Shown piece by piece: positions 31,182-40,595 of a DNA stretch of 64,000 nucleotides. The notes under the pieces were generated by a model. That model worked only from the letters and a program-made list of their open reading frames with translations. It was not told the origin of the DNA and made no database searches. The DNA is from Deltaproteobacteria bacterium. Lineage in GTDB: Bacteria; Myxococcota_A; UBA9160; UBA4427. The stretch spans positions 248,001-312,000 of the forward strand of contig JAJDAO010000050.1 of assembly GCA_029261835.1 (NCBI GenBank), in the 5' to 3' direction. Position 1 is the first letter of the stretch. Each line of letters opens with the position of its first letter. A program made the position numbers and the translations under genes.

Positions 31182-32815
31182 GTCGCACCGCCACGTCGCA
31201 CGCGCCGGGTACCGCCGCCGCGGCGATCCTCGGCGACGGCTCGCATGGCTTTGCCGGGGTCGTCCTTCACGCGTGCCAGCCAGCGTTCACGCTCGCTCTT
31301 CGTGAGCGCTGGGAGCCGTCTGTCGGCGCCCGGGTGGTGAACCGCGCCGGGCGCGGCCTCATCGGCTGCTGGCTCGGGCTCCTCGACCTCGTCTGGCGCG
31401 CGAGAATCGCTCGTCGCAGGGGGCGGTTGCCGCGACGCCAGCTCGCGCAGCGTCCAGGCGAGGTTGAAGCGCGTCTGGGAGTCTGTCGGTGCCAGCGCCA
31501 GCGAGTCGTAGAAGGCTTCTCGCGCTCGCGCGAGATCGCCCTGCTCGAGGGCCAGTACGCCGAGGTTGTGGTGGGCGAGTGCTGCGAGCGCCGGCTCGCG
31601 GCTGATGAGCGCTGCCGTCCGGAAGCTTCGCTGGCCGGCACGCGGTCTCCCCGCCGCCGCCTCGGCCAGGCCCCGCGCGAAGTGGTCGCGTGCGGAGTCG
31701 GCCCGCGGGCGGTCTGCCCCGGGCTGCACGGTCTGCCGCGATGCCGGGCTGGCAGCGAGCAGAACGAGCAGCGCCATCGTCATCAGCAGCCAGCGACCGT
31801 CTGCCCCCGCATCCGGCCGCGGGCCGCGCTTGTGGCGTGATCGCCTGCTGCGCCGCGGCAGCGCCTCCAGCCAGAGCAGTATTGCGGCTCCCGCCGCGAA
31901 CGGCAGAACCATCGCAGTCGTCTGGAACCGCGTGCTTGGCTCACCCCCCGGCTGCGCGAGGTCGCGATCGATCGCCTTCGCGAGCTGCGTCATGTCGATC
32001 TGGCCCCACTCGTCGGCGAGAAAGAGTTCGCCCCCGGTCGCCCGAGCCAGCGTCTCCAAGCCCGTCGTGTGTCGCCTGCTGACTACGACGCGGTCGTTTC
32101 CATCGCGCAGCGGGACCCCGCCGTCCGGCACACTGGCCCCGCGTTCGCTCCCCAGTGCGACGGCGATGATGCGAACATCGTTGCGCTGTGCCGCCACGTG
32201 GCCCGTCTGACGTGACGCGCCCATGATCTCGCCGTCGCTCAGCACCAACACCACCCGCGGACGTCTCTCGCCGTCGGCGAAGGCGGTAATCGCCGCCTCG
32301 ACGCCGCTGCGCAGATCGGTTCCCGCCGGGCGGATCAGTCCGGAGTCGAGTGCGGGCAGCATCTTGATCAGAGCGTCCCTGTCGTGTGTTAGCGGTGTGA
32401 AGAGCACACCCCGGCCGGCGAAGGCCGCCAGCGCGGCCCGATCACGCGGCGATAGCAGTTCGAACAGATGCTCGAGCGCGCGCCGCGCTCGCGCGAGGCG
32501 GCTCGGCAACACGTCTTCGGCGTTCATGCTCTGAGAGACGTCGAGCAGCATCACGACATCTGTGCCGCCCGTGGAGTGCTGCACCTCACGGCGCGCAAGA
32601 CGTGGGCCGAGCAGCGCCAAGCCGATCAGCACGAGGGCGCCGAAGAGAACGATGTCCGAGCGCGTACGCCGCGTGCGCATCGCCTGCCCGGGGCCCAGCA
32701 GGGTCTCGAGGCGGCGGCGGGCTCGCAAGGAGCCGACGAGCAGAGCGCCGGCGACGAGCGCCAGCGCGATAGCGATCTGCCCGCTCCACTCGGGATGCTG
32801 GAAGAGCAGCCCCAT
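31175..32815 (-). CDS. batB: BatB-BatC fusion: VWA domain plus TPR protein
   Basis: 546 residues. N-terminal membrane helices (about 10-30 and 55-70), then a von Willebrand A domain with the MIDAS motif VVMLLDVSQSM and the later RVVLVLSDGE. A further helix follows (MVLPFAAGAAILLWL). The second half has another membrane segment and TPR repeats (LAHHNLGVLALEQGDLARAREAFYDSLAL), corresponding to BatC in genomes where the two are separate. It ends in an Arg/Gly-rich tail. Start shares one base with the batA stop. The TPR part likely faces the periplasm (inference). Confidence 0.85.
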   Translation of the reverse strand: MGLLFQHPEWSGQIAIALALVAGALLVGSLRARRRLETLLGPGQAMRTRRTRSDIVLFGALVLIGLALLGPRLARREVQHSTGGTDVVMLLDVSQSMNAEDVLPSRLARARRALEHLFELLSPRDRAALAAFAGRGVLFTPLTHDRDALIKMLPALDSGLIRPAGTDLRSGVEAAITAFADGERRPRVVLVLSDGEIMGASRQTGHVAAQRNDVRIIAVALGSERGASVPDGGVPLRDGNDRVVVSRRHTTGLETLARATGGELFLADEWGQIDMTQLAKAIDRDLAQPGGEPSTRFQTTAMVLPFAAGAAILLWLEALPRRSRRSRHKRGPRPDAGADGRWLLMTMALLVLLAASPASRQTVQPGADRPRADSARDHFARGLAEAAAGRPRAGQRSFRTAALISREPALAALAHHNLGVLALEQGDLARAREAFYDSLALAPTDSQTRFNLAWTLRELASRQPPPATSDSRAPDEVEEPEPAADEAAPGAVHHPGADRRLPALTKSERERWLARVKDDPGKAMRAVAEDRRGGGTRRVRRGGATW

Positions 32816-33906
32816 CAGGGAAGCCGCCGAAGCAGTAGGCGGGCCAAGAGGATCTCCACCGCCAGCAACGCGCCGGCCGCCGCCAGCAGTGGCGCCGGCC
32901 GGCTGGTCTGATGCACGCGCGGCGGCAGAGCACGCGCGCCGCGCTCCAGGGCGCCGATCTCATCGTAGACGGCCTGCAGGTCTTGACTTCCCCTGGCGGC
33001 GAAGAATCGGCCACCCGTATTGCGGGCGACTCGTGCGAGTGTCGCATGGTCCGGATCGTGGCGCTCATAGCGCAGCTCCAGGCTGGCCGTGTCGCGCGCT
33101 TGTATCGCGACCTCTCGCCCGCCGCCTCCGATGCCCACCGTGTGGACGCGAACGCCGGCCGCAGCGGCCAGCTCGCTCGCGACACTGACCGGGACATCGC
33201 CCGTATTGCTGCGGCCATCGGTGAGGAGCACCACGAGACGGGGCGCATCATCATCTGCGGCCGAGGCGCGCACGACCGCCAGCGCCAACGCATCGCCCAG
33301 AGCGGTGCTCTCGCCCGCGATGCCGACCTCGACGAGCCGCAGCGCGGCAAGCAGGAGCCCGCTGTCTGTTGTAAGGGGACACTGTGTGAAGGCGGAACTT
33401 CCGAACACCACCAGACCAAGCCGGTCTCCCTCGGCCACTCGCTGCCCGGCAAAGCGCGACACGGCCTGGCGGGCGAGATCGAAGCGAGTCCGGAGCGGGC
33501 TCGGGCCCTGGCCCCGGAGTGCTGTGGTCAGCGTCGTGTCCAGCGCGCCCATGCTGCGCGAAGCGTCGAGCACGAGGATGACGTCGAGGCCGAGTCCCGG
33601 TTCCGGCGGCAGCTGTCTTCTCGCTACGGGCCCGGCGAGAGTCGCGGTCAGGCAGAGCAGGCAGAGGAAGCGAAGCCCTCCCGCGATCCAGGGGAGGGCA
33701 TCGCGCTGGCGCGCTCCGGCCAGCCGCGCCTGGCTCGCTGCGGGCCAGGCGATTGCGGGAGCACGTGCGCGGCGCGTCAGCAGGAGCGGAGCCGCCACCA
33801 CCAGCGCCAGCCACGGCAGCCAGTCCAGTCGCTCGAAGCCGTCGATTCCCACTGCCTGAAGTGAGCTCGTGAACTCGCTGCCGAGGCGGCTCCAGAGCGT
33901 CAACAT
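32815..33906 (-). CDS. batA: BatA-like VWA-domain membrane protein
   Basis: 363 residues. Two N-terminal hydrophobic segments (LPWLALVVAAPLLL and LRFLCLLCLTATLAG), a VWA domain with MIDAS VILVLDASRSM and a second metal site near GEST-ALGDALALAV, and RLVVLLTDGRSNTGD. A C-terminal membrane helix (LLAAAGALLAVEILLARLLL) closes the protein. This architecture is that of BatA/BatB aerotolerance proteins, thought to assemble with a MoxR ATPase. Starts within the end of the preceding gene by 7 nt. Confidence 0.88.
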   Translation of the reverse strand: MLTLWSRLGSEFTSSLQAVGIDGFERLDWLPWLALVVAAPLLLTRRARAPAIAWPAASQARLAGARQRDALPWIAGGLRFLCLLCLTATLAGPVARRQLPPEPGLGLDVILVLDASRSMGALDTTLTTALRGQGPSPLRTRFDLARQAVSRFAGQRVAEGDRLGLVVFGSSAFTQCPLTTDSGLLLAALRLVEVGIAGESTALGDALALAVVRASAADDDAPRLVVLLTDGRSNTGDVPVSVASELAAAAGVRVHTVGIGGGGREVAIQARDTASLELRYERHDPDHATLARVARNTGGRFFAARGSQDLQAVYDEIGALERGARALPPRVHQTSRPAPLLAAAGALLAVEILLARLLLRRLP

Positions 33907-34622
33907 TGCTCGGCACCGCGGGCAGCAGACTCCCGCATGAAGCGCTCGGTCTCGTCGAGGCAGATGGCGACGCGTTCAGCGCTGGGATCGCCGCCGTTTG
34001 ATCCGGCCGAGTCGTGGGGACGAAAGCGCTCGACGTCGTACTTCCCGAGAATTCGCAGGAAGTTCGACCAGCCGGCATGCTCGCCCGGAGGCGGCTCGGC
34101 GGCTGCGAGTTCGTCGGTCGTGGCAGCGAGGATGGGCATCGAGAAGCGCAACGCCGCGTGCCCGCGCAGCACGGCAGCAGCGATATTCGAGGCGCGGCGC
34201 GGATCCTCCCGCAGCGCGCTGCGCGCCCGAGCCAGCTCGCTCCGCAGCCACTCGCGATGTCGCGCGGCCCGCTCCCCCCTCGCCGTCTCGCGTCGTCGCG
34301 TTCGGGCCCGTTTCCGTCGCAGTAACCCGCTGGCGACAGCGATCACCAACAGCGCCGAGAACGCGCCGAGGAAGAGTGCGGTTGGTGTCCCCCCGCCCGA
34401 AGCCTCCCGGGCGGGCGCGGGGCGGAGCCCGAAGGGCTTCTGGTCGGGCGGGTACTGCGAGAGCGCCGATTCGATCTCGAGCCCGAGGTACGACGGCGCG
34501 CGCTGGTGCGCCGGTGCGGATCGCCGGGCCGTATCATCTTCTGCTGCACCGGCGACCGCCGCCCAACACATCAGTCCGGCAACGCTGACCCGCCATGCCG
34601 GCGCGCCCAGCGCGCGCATCAT
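33900..34622 (-). CDS. DUF4381-like single-pass membrane protein
   Basis: 240 residues. N-terminal signal (VSVAGLMCWAAVAGAAEDD), short periplasmic part, a transmembrane helix (ALFLGAFSALLVIAVASGLL) and a cytoplasmic arginine-rich helical domain with WLRSELARARSALREDP. The position between DUF58 and batA genes is where DUF4381 or equivalent proteins occur in MoxR-VWA operons; the sequence match itself is weak. Start overlaps the DUF58 stop (ATGA). Confidence 0.6.
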   Translation of the reverse strand: MMRALGAPAWRVSVAGLMCWAAVAGAAEDDTARRSAPAHQRAPSYLGLEIESALSQYPPDQKPFGLRPAPAREASGGGTPTALFLGAFSALLVIAVASGLLRRKRARTRRRETARGERAARHREWLRSELARARSALREDPRRASNIAAAVLRGHAALRFSMPILAATTDELAAAEPPPGEHAGWSNFLRILGKYDVERFRPHDSAGSNGGDPSAERVAICLDETERFMRESAARGAEQC

Positions 34623-35581
34623 CTGGGCGCCACGCGGACGCGTGCCGCTCGTTCGCGGAAGAAGTGCATCAATGTTCGCAGGGGATCGCGGTCGGTCCTC
34701 AGCCAGAGCACGTCGCTACCGGCACCTCTCAGCCCTCGTTCCAGTCGCTGACGCCGCGCCAACCATGCGTGGTGGTAGAGGTTTCGCACTCGCTCGGAGC
34801 TCGAGTCGAGTAGCAGCGCGCGGTCCGCCCGCTCGGGTTCCACCAGCCGCAGGGAGCCGACGTCCGGCAGCTGCTCGTCGCGTGGGTCGTGGAGAACGAT
34901 CGAGAGCACGTCGTGTTTGCTCGCCAGCTGCGTCATGAGCGCGGACTCTTCTCCTGGACTCCCGACGTCATCGAGTCCCATGGCGCGGAAGTCCGAGAGG
35001 AGAACGACGATCGAATTACGCTCGGCCAGCTGTCGAACCCCTTTGAGTGCGCTGTCGAGGCTCGTACCCGCAGTAGGCCCTTCGCCGCTCCTCACGGCAG
35101 CGCGCACCACATGCCAGGCGTGTGCGGCACCGCGCGCGGCGGGAATGCTCAGGCGGACCGATTCGTCGAAGGCGACGAGGCCGACGCGATCGCCGGCCCG
35201 CCCCGCCGCGGTGGCGAGCAGCGCGGCGCCGTGCGCGGCGGCCAGCGCCTTGCTGCGGCCGGTCGTGCCGAAATCCATCGAGGCGGAGACATCCAGTGCC
35301 AGCAGGACCGTGCGGCTGCGCTCCTCTCGAAAGCGCTTGACGAAAGGCTCGCCGGTGCGCGCCATGGCGTTCCAGTCGATGTTGCGGACATCGTCGCCCG
35401 CTTGATACGGTCGCGATTCGTCGAACTCCATTCCGCCACCGCGGAAGGCGCTCGCATAGGCGCCGGCGAAGAGCCCCGCGGCCTCGCGGCGGCTTCGAAT
35501 GGCCAAGACGCGCGCCGCCCGCGCCAGCTCTCGAGCCAGCGGACGCTCCCGGGTGGTGCTGCGGACCCGGCTGTCCATCAC
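34619..35581 (-). CDS. DUF58 domain protein
   Basis: 320 residues, cytoplasmic. Contains the DUF58 signature block FRGGGMEFDESRPYQAGDDVRNIDWNA in two parts (residues 47-73), followed by the VWA-like segment TVLLALDVSASMDFG and DRVGLVAFDE. DUF58 proteins are almost always next to a MoxR ATPase, as here (7 nt gap). Function: probable adaptor or VWA partner of MoxR (family knowledge). Overlaps the next gene by ATGA. Confidence 0.9.
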   Translation of the reverse strand: MMDSRVRSTTRERPLARELARAARVLAIRSRREAAGLFAGAYASAFRGGGMEFDESRPYQAGDDVRNIDWNAMARTGEPFVKRFREERSRTVLLALDVSASMDFGTTGRSKALAAAHGAALLATAAGRAGDRVGLVAFDESVRLSIPAARGAAHAWHVVRAAVRSGEGPTAGTSLDSALKGVRQLAERNSIVVLLSDFRAMGLDDVGSPGEESALMTQLASKHDVLSIVLHDPRDEQLPDVGSLRLVEPERADRALLLDSSSERVRNLYHHAWLARRQRLERGLRGAGSDVLWLRTDRDPLRTLMHFFRERAARVRVAPR

Positions 35582-35588
35582 GGCGGCC

Positions 35589-36617
35589 TCAAGGTGTCTC
35601 GACCGAGGCGAGTACGGCCTCGATTACGGCATCGGGTGTGATGCCGTCCGCTTCGGCCTCGTAGCTCAACATGACGCGGTGTCGCAGCACGTCGGGTGCC
35701 ACGCGTTTGACGTCGTGGGGCAGTGCGAAGCGCCTTCCGTCCAGCAGCGCCCGCGCCTGCGCGGCGCGCACCAGGAAGATCGAAGCTCTGGGGGAGGCCC
35801 CGAGTGCTACGGGATCGGAGCGCAGCAGCGCGACGTGGGCGCTGCCGCTCGAAGATGCGGGCGAGCGAGGACCCGTCGCCGGTGCGGCGCTGGCAAGCGC
35901 GCCTGGCTCGCGCGTGGCGCGGACGATGCGCACCGAGTAGTTCGCTACCTCCGGCGCGACGTGGACGCTTCGCGCGAGCTCCCGCAGAGCGAGCGCTTGG
36001 TCGCGGTCGACGACCGGCTCGATCGAGGGGGTCGGCTGCGCGTCACGCGTCACGATCTCACACTCGTCCGATTCGCTGGGATAGGGGACGACGAGCTTGA
36101 GCAGGAAGCGGTCGAGCTGCGCCTCGGGCAGCGGGTAGGTGCCTTCCAGCTCGACCGGGTTCTGAGTGGCCATTACGAGAAAGGGCTTGGGCAGGGCGAG
36201 GCACTGCTCGCCGATCGTCACCTGCCCCTCCTCCATTGCTTCGAGCAGGGCCGATTGGACCTTGGCCGGAGCCCGGTTGATCTCGTCTGCGAGCAACACG
36301 GAGACGAAGATGGGCCCACGCCGGACGTGGAAGTCGCCACTCTGGGGCAGAAAGACCGGATTGCCGGTGAGGTCACCGGGCAGCAGGTCGGGGGTGAACT
36401 GCACGCGGCCGAAGGCCAGCCCCAGCGCTCGCGACAGCGTCCGGACAGCGGTCGTCTTGGCGAGCCCCGGCACGCCCTCGACGAGTACGTGACCACCGCA
36501 GAGCAGGCCGATGAGGAGCCCGTCCACGAGCGGCACCTGCCCCACCACGACCCGGGCCACCTCGTCCTTCAATCGTTTCAGCCTCTGCCCCGCCTCTTCC
36601 ATCTCATCCTCCGTCAT
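35589..36617 (-). CDS. moxR: MoxR-family AAA+ ATPase
   Basis: 342 residues. Walker A GVPGLAKTTAV at about residue 48, RVQFTPDLLPGDLTG, Walker B VLLADEINRAPAKVQSALLEAMEE, sensor 1 MATQNPVELEGTYPLPEAQLDRF, and the C-terminal lid LALGASPRAS-type motif (seen as VALGASPRASIFL). Between the lid helices there is an Ala/Ser/Pro-rich insertion (about 256-285). MoxR proteins act as chaperones that load metals or ligands onto VWA partners. ATG chosen at the family-like N-terminus MTEDEMEEAGQRL; the frame upstream is unrelated. Confidence 0.92.
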   Translation of the reverse strand: MTEDEMEEAGQRLKRLKDEVARVVVGQVPLVDGLLIGLLCGGHVLVEGVPGLAKTTAVRTLSRALGLAFGRVQFTPDLLPGDLTGNPVFLPQSGDFHVRRGPIFVSVLLADEINRAPAKVQSALLEAMEEGQVTIGEQCLALPKPFLVMATQNPVELEGTYPLPEAQLDRFLLKLVVPYPSESDECEIVTRDAQPTPSIEPVVDRDQALALRELARSVHVAPEVANYSVRIVRATREPGALASAAPATGPRSPASSSGSAHVALLRSDPVALGASPRASIFLVRAAQARALLDGRRFALPHDVKRVAPDVLRHRVMLSYEAEADGITPDAVIEAVLASVETP

Positions 36618-36669
36618 CGGACTCGAGCGCTGCGGCGAGCGGATTCGCACAGTCTGAACGCCTCCGCGC

Positions 36670-37179
36670 TCAGCGCCCGGTGGTGCGGTCGACCAGATTG
36701 CTCGTGCGAACTCCGGGAATCTGCCGCAGCAGGATGACCTTTCCCCCCCAGCTCTCAACCTCGGCCCTGCCGACGATCTCGTCGAGTCGCCAGTCTCCCC
36801 CCTTTGCGAGAACGTCCGGCTGCAGTGTGCGGATCGTGGCGAGGGGTGTCGCCGAACGGAATGCGAGCACCCAGTCGACACACTCGAGTGCCGCCACCAT
36901 CTCCAGGCGTTGCCGGAGCGGCACGACGGGTCGGCCGCTGCCCTTGAGCCGCCGCACGCTGGTATCACCGTTGACCGCCACGATCAGGCGATCTCCATGC
37001 GCTCGCGCCTGTTCGAGGCTGCGCACGTGACCGATGTGGAGCAGGTCGAAGCATCCGTTGCTGAACACCACCCGCAGCCCGCGCCGCTGCGCCGCAGACA
37101 CCGCGGCCAGCGCGGCGGCGCGCGTCAGTATCTTGTCACGAGCGCTGGGGCCAGACTTTCGCCGCCTCACGCGTGACAC
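36670..37179 (-). CDS. rfaE2: D-glycero-beta-D-manno-heptose 1-phosphate adenylyltransferase
   Basis: 169 residues, corresponding to the C-terminal half of HldE/RfaE as a stand-alone protein. The nucleotidyltransferase signature is VFSNGCFDLLHIGH (H-x-G-H), with VAVNGDTSVRRLKGSGRPVVP and DVLAKGGDW-LDEIVG. It makes ADP-heptose for the lipopolysaccharide core. Nine nt downstream of the AsmA-like gene and 52 nt upstream of moxR on the same strand. The kinase half (rfaE1/hldA) is not in the window. Confidence 0.93.
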   Translation of the reverse strand: MSRVRRRKSGPSARDKILTRAAALAAVSAAQRRGLRVVFSNGCFDLLHIGHVRSLEQARAHGDRLIVAVNGDTSVRRLKGSGRPVVPLRQRLEMVAALECVDWVLAFRSATPLATIRTLQPDVLAKGGDWRLDEIVGRAEVESWGGKVILLRQIPGVRTSNLVDRTTGR

Positions 37180-37188
37180 TCCGCTGCC

Positions 37189-39942
37189 TCAATCGAAGCC
37201 CTCATCGATCTCCTCCTCCACGTCGTCGTCCGCCCCGCCCGAACCGCCCAGTACGGCTTTGAGGACTTTGAACGGAGCGGTCAGCACATCCGGCAGATCC
37301 TCTGCCAGCGACATGCCTGGCAGCGCTTCGACAGCGGGGGCCTGCAGCTCGCCGCTCACCCGAAAGTATGCCCCGACTAGGCCTCGTTCGGAGCCGGGCA
37401 AGAACGCCTTGACCAGGGGCAGATTCTCGACGAGCCGGCTCGCGCCTCGAAACAGGAAGATGCCCACGACGGCGGACATCTCCGGCTGCGGACCGACGAT
37501 GTCCAGATGTCCGGAGGCGTAGGCCCTCAATGGTCCCTCGAGCCGGAAGTCCTCCGTGGAGAGCCGGCCTTCGTCGAGCCGGAGCCCGGCCTTCACGAAT
37601 TCGTACGTCAAGACCTCTCGCGTTGCGAGCGTATTGAAACCCTCGCTCGCCCGGGCAAGAGCCAGGGCAACCGGCAGCTCGCGACGGATCTCCCCATCGC
37701 GAGCGTCCATGTCGACGTAACCCTTCAACTGGGCGAGCAGAGCGGTCTGCGGACGCAGGCTGCCGCTGAGCTCGCCGGTGAAGTGCACCTTTCCCGTGGC
37801 GGTTTGCCGAGGCAGGCCGAGCGCCTCGCCGAGCCGCGCCACATCCGCCGCCTTCAGCGAGAACTTGATCGCGATGCCGAGCTCTTCGGGGTCCGAGAGC
37901 TGCAGAGTCGCGCGAGCGACCAACTTGCCGCTGGGGTCCAGGTCGGCGCGTGTCTGCGAGAGTTCGAGCGAAGTATCACGTAGCTCGAAACGTCCGTGTG
38001 CCGAGCGCATCAGCGGCGTCGTCGTCTGCAGGTCGCCGATCTCGAAGCGGCCCGACGCCCAGGCGGCCCGCTGCGGCTCGCTCGCACCGTCTGTCGACGT
38101 ACCGGTCGCCTGTGTCGTTCCGGCCACGGCCTGTGTCTGCGGCGGTGAGACTTCGAGATCGAGCGTGAGGACTTCGGCCCCCGCCATCCAGACCGCTTCG
38201 CCGCGCACGGGTGCACCCGCCCAGGTCGCCTCCGCGATTCTTGCCTGCAGGCCGGTCTCACTGAACACGATACGCACGTCCGCGTTGCGAACCGGCCAAC
38301 GAAAGGCGGGGTGGTCGAGGGCTTCGATTCTGAGCCGGATCGGCGGGGGCAGGACGCTGTCGTCCGCGTCCTGCGAGTTGCCGCGCAGGATTCGCGAAAG
38401 CGGTCCGATGCCCGGCAGTGCCTGTGCCTCGGCGGAGAGGCGCCGTGTCTCCTCCGGGCCTCGGAACAGATGCGACAGGCCGTTGATGGCGAGGTTCAGC
38501 CGCGGCAGGGGTGCGCTGCCCCATGTCGCGGTGGTGTCGCGGAACGCGATGCGGTCCCCACTCCACTCGACGCTGCCCCGCAGGTCGCTGAGTTGCTGCC
38601 GATCACCCGTGCTCAGTCCGATGCCGGACAGATCGGCACGCAACACGAAACTGTGGGGCAGTTGGTCGAGCTCTCGCAGCAAGAGCCTCCGCCACTGGGC
38701 CAGGCGTGTTCTGCCCGTTCCGCTGATGCGATCGATGCGGCCGCTGTCCACGCGCGCGAAGAGCTGCTCGAGGGTGCGCGCGTCTTGTCCCGGCAGCGAC
38801 GCCACGAGCGCTCGCACATCTTCGAGGTCGAGTCCCTCCGCGACCGCGTCCAGACGAGCGCGCGAAGATGCCTGCAGCGGCCGGTCGATCGCGCCGGTGA
38901 GCCGGGTCCGGACGCTGCCGGAGCTGAGCTGGACCTCGGCGATGTGTACGCGGCCGGGATGCAGCTCGACGGTGGCGTCGAGCTGAAGGTGCGGTCGGTC
39001 GAGAACGAGACCGCCACTCTTCGTTGGCCGCGCGAGAGCGAGGTGCTCGACCGTCCAGTGGAGCGCCAGGCTTCCGTGTCCCGCCACTCGAGTCCGGTAG
39101 CCGAGCTCGCCACTCAGAGTGCCCCTCAGCGAGGAGCGTTCGTCGCCAGCGAGGCCCACGTAACCGCCGACGATCTCGAGTGGTAGTGCGTGGACGACGA
39201 TGGAGAGCTGCACGTCGCCGCCTCGCCGACGCCGACCGCTCGCTTGGAGCGGAGCCACAGCCCCGGCCTGGCCCGCCAGCACACCTGTCAGATCGAGATC
39301 GGCCTCGCGCGAGAGCCAGTGGTGGACCAGCCGCCCCTCCAGGCCAGTCAGCTCCAGCCTGAGCGGCTCGCCCCGGGCGTCGATCACCTTGGCATCGGCG
39401 AAGGCCACTCGCCCCCGTCGCACCTCGACGCGTCCTGCGATGAGGGGTGACTCGAGCAGCGTGCGGGCCACGGTCTCGAGGGCCTCGAGCAGATCGAGGT
39501 GCCGCTCGAGATCGTCGGGTATCGCGCGCTGCCGCCGCTCGGCGAGAGCCTGGATGGGCGGTGGGCTCCAGAGGCCGCTCGGCCGTCGCCCGATCTGCAG
39601 CGACGCGCGATCCAGCAGCAGACTCCTGAGCCGGAACCTGCCGGTGATGAGCGCCAGCACGTCCAGCTCGGCCGACGCGTGGGCTACGAACAGGGCGGGG
39701 TGGTGGGGAATCGTTGGACGCGGGTATACCCCTATCCGGTCTCCTTCGATGAAGAGTCCGCCGCGAATCACCAGTCTGGCGCGGCCGATCCGGACCTCTC
39801 CCGCCATCAGCGACTGGAGCTGCTCCTGAGCCTCGCGCCTCAGAGCCTCGGCTCCGAATTGCGAGGAAAGCAGATACCCCGCGCCGCAAGCGGTCGCGAA
39901 ACACGCGGCGAGAATCGACGTGCGGATCAGGTCTTGCCGCAC
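37189..39942 (-). CDS. Large AsmA/YhdP-like envelope protein
   Basis: About 917 residues. One N-terminal membrane anchor (LIRTSILAACFATACGAGYLL) and a long periplasmic beta-rich body, typical of AsmA-like proteins that bridge inner and outer membranes and move phospholipid. The C-terminal part (GYVDMDARDGEIRRELP, FRLEGPLRAYASGHLDIVGP, YFRVSGELQAPAVEALPG) is the AsmA-like module. The tail is acidic (DDDVEEEIDE). GTG start chosen because GGAGG lies just upstream; an earlier start at 39996 would add 18 residues. First gene of the eight-gene run. Confidence 0.82.
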   Translation of the reverse strand: MRQDLIRTSILAACFATACGAGYLLSSQFGAEALRREAQEQLQSLMAGEVRIGRARLVIRGGLFIEGDRIGVYPRPTIPHHPALFVAHASAELDVLALITGRFRLRSLLLDRASLQIGRRPSGLWSPPPIQALAERRQRAIPDDLERHLDLLEALETVARTLLESPLIAGRVEVRRGRVAFADAKVIDARGEPLRLELTGLEGRLVHHWLSREADLDLTGVLAGQAGAVAPLQASGRRRRGGDVQLSIVVHALPLEIVGGYVGLAGDERSSLRGTLSGELGYRTRVAGHGSLALHWTVEHLALARPTKSGGLVLDRPHLQLDATVELHPGRVHIAEVQLSSGSVRTRLTGAIDRPLQASSRARLDAVAEGLDLEDVRALVASLPGQDARTLEQLFARVDSGRIDRISGTGRTRLAQWRRLLLRELDQLPHSFVLRADLSGIGLSTGDRQQLSDLRGSVEWSGDRIAFRDTTATWGSAPLPRLNLAINGLSHLFRGPEETRRLSAEAQALPGIGPLSRILRGNSQDADDSVLPPPIRLRIEALDHPAFRWPVRNADVRIVFSETGLQARIAEATWAGAPVRGEAVWMAGAEVLTLDLEVSPPQTQAVAGTTQATGTSTDGASEPQRAAWASGRFEIGDLQTTTPLMRSAHGRFELRDTSLELSQTRADLDPSGKLVARATLQLSDPEELGIAIKFSLKAADVARLGEALGLPRQTATGKVHFTGELSGSLRPQTALLAQLKGYVDMDARDGEIRRELPVALALARASEGFNTLATREVLTYEFVKAGLRLDEGRLSTEDFRLEGPLRAYASGHLDIVGPQPEMSAVVGIFLFRGASRLVENLPLVKAFLPGSERGLVGAYFRVSGELQAPAVEALPGMSLAEDLPDVLTAPFKVLKAVLGGSGGADDDVEEEIDEGFD

Positions 39943-40215
39943 CCGCCCCCCCCTCCGGCCAGACCCGTAGCAAAGCAGTGCCTCGTGGACCCGCAAGCCG
40001 CCTGCGCCACCCGGAGTTGCTCATTCCCGAACCCTAATTGCAGATCTGCGAAGCATCGTGGAGATGCGTCTTGGCGCTGCATCCCGCAGCTTGGCCACCA
40101 CTTGTCTGCACTCGCTCCGCCGCTTCACGAAAGGGGCTGAAGAGTCGTCCAACACACTATTTTCTCTCAAGAAATCACGTGTTCTTCCGAAACTTGGGGC
40201 GTGCCTAGACAAGCA

Positions 40216-40236
40216 CTCCGAGAGTGACTCTCGGAG
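40216..40236. promoter_or_regulatory. Perfect 9-bp inverted repeat upstream of the XRE gene
   Basis: CTCCGAGAG and CTCTCGGAG flank a TGA centre, 30 nt before the regulator's ATG. Candidate operator for the XRE protein itself; as RNA it could also form a tight hairpin in the leader. Confidence 0.55.
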
Positions 40237-40265
40237 CATCCGTAAGGAAGTCAGGAGTCAGCGTG

Positions 40266-40520
40266 ATGGGAGAGATGGCGGGCCGCCTGGAAAGCCCCGG
40301 GAACCGTGTTCGGGAGCTCCGGGAGAACAAGTTGATGACCCAGGCGCAGCTAGCGCGCAAAGCGAGGGTGGCGCTTCGAACCATCCACAGCGTCGAGAAG
40401 GGCATGAACTGCCGCATGGATACCAAGCGGAAGATCCTGCTCGCCCTGGGACTTCGCTTTGAGGACAAGGACTTGGTATTCCCCTCGCGTCGGCCGAGCG
40501 CTCTTCTCACCCCCCAGTAG
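40266..40520 (+). CDS. XRE-family small DNA-binding protein
   Basis: 84 residues. The helix-turn-helix of the Cro/CI type reads NRVRELRENKLMTQAQLARKA-V-LRTIHSVEKG. No other domain. ATG follows GGAG at 8 nt; a start at 40224 would run through the dyad and is less likely. It stands 75 nt ahead of ptsP on the same strand and may control it as well as itself. The preceding 220 nt are locally AT-richer than the neighbourhood, consistent with a promoter. Confidence 0.8.
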   Translation: MGEMAGRLESPGNRVRELRENKLMTQAQLARKARVALRTIHSVEKGMNCRMDTKRKILLALGLRFEDKDLVFPSRRPSALLTPQ

Positions 40521-40595
40521 CCCCAGTAGAGAGTCCCCTTGCTACCATCTGGCAACCGTACCTGCGGGCCTCCGGGTCCGACAGCGGAGGCTGCC

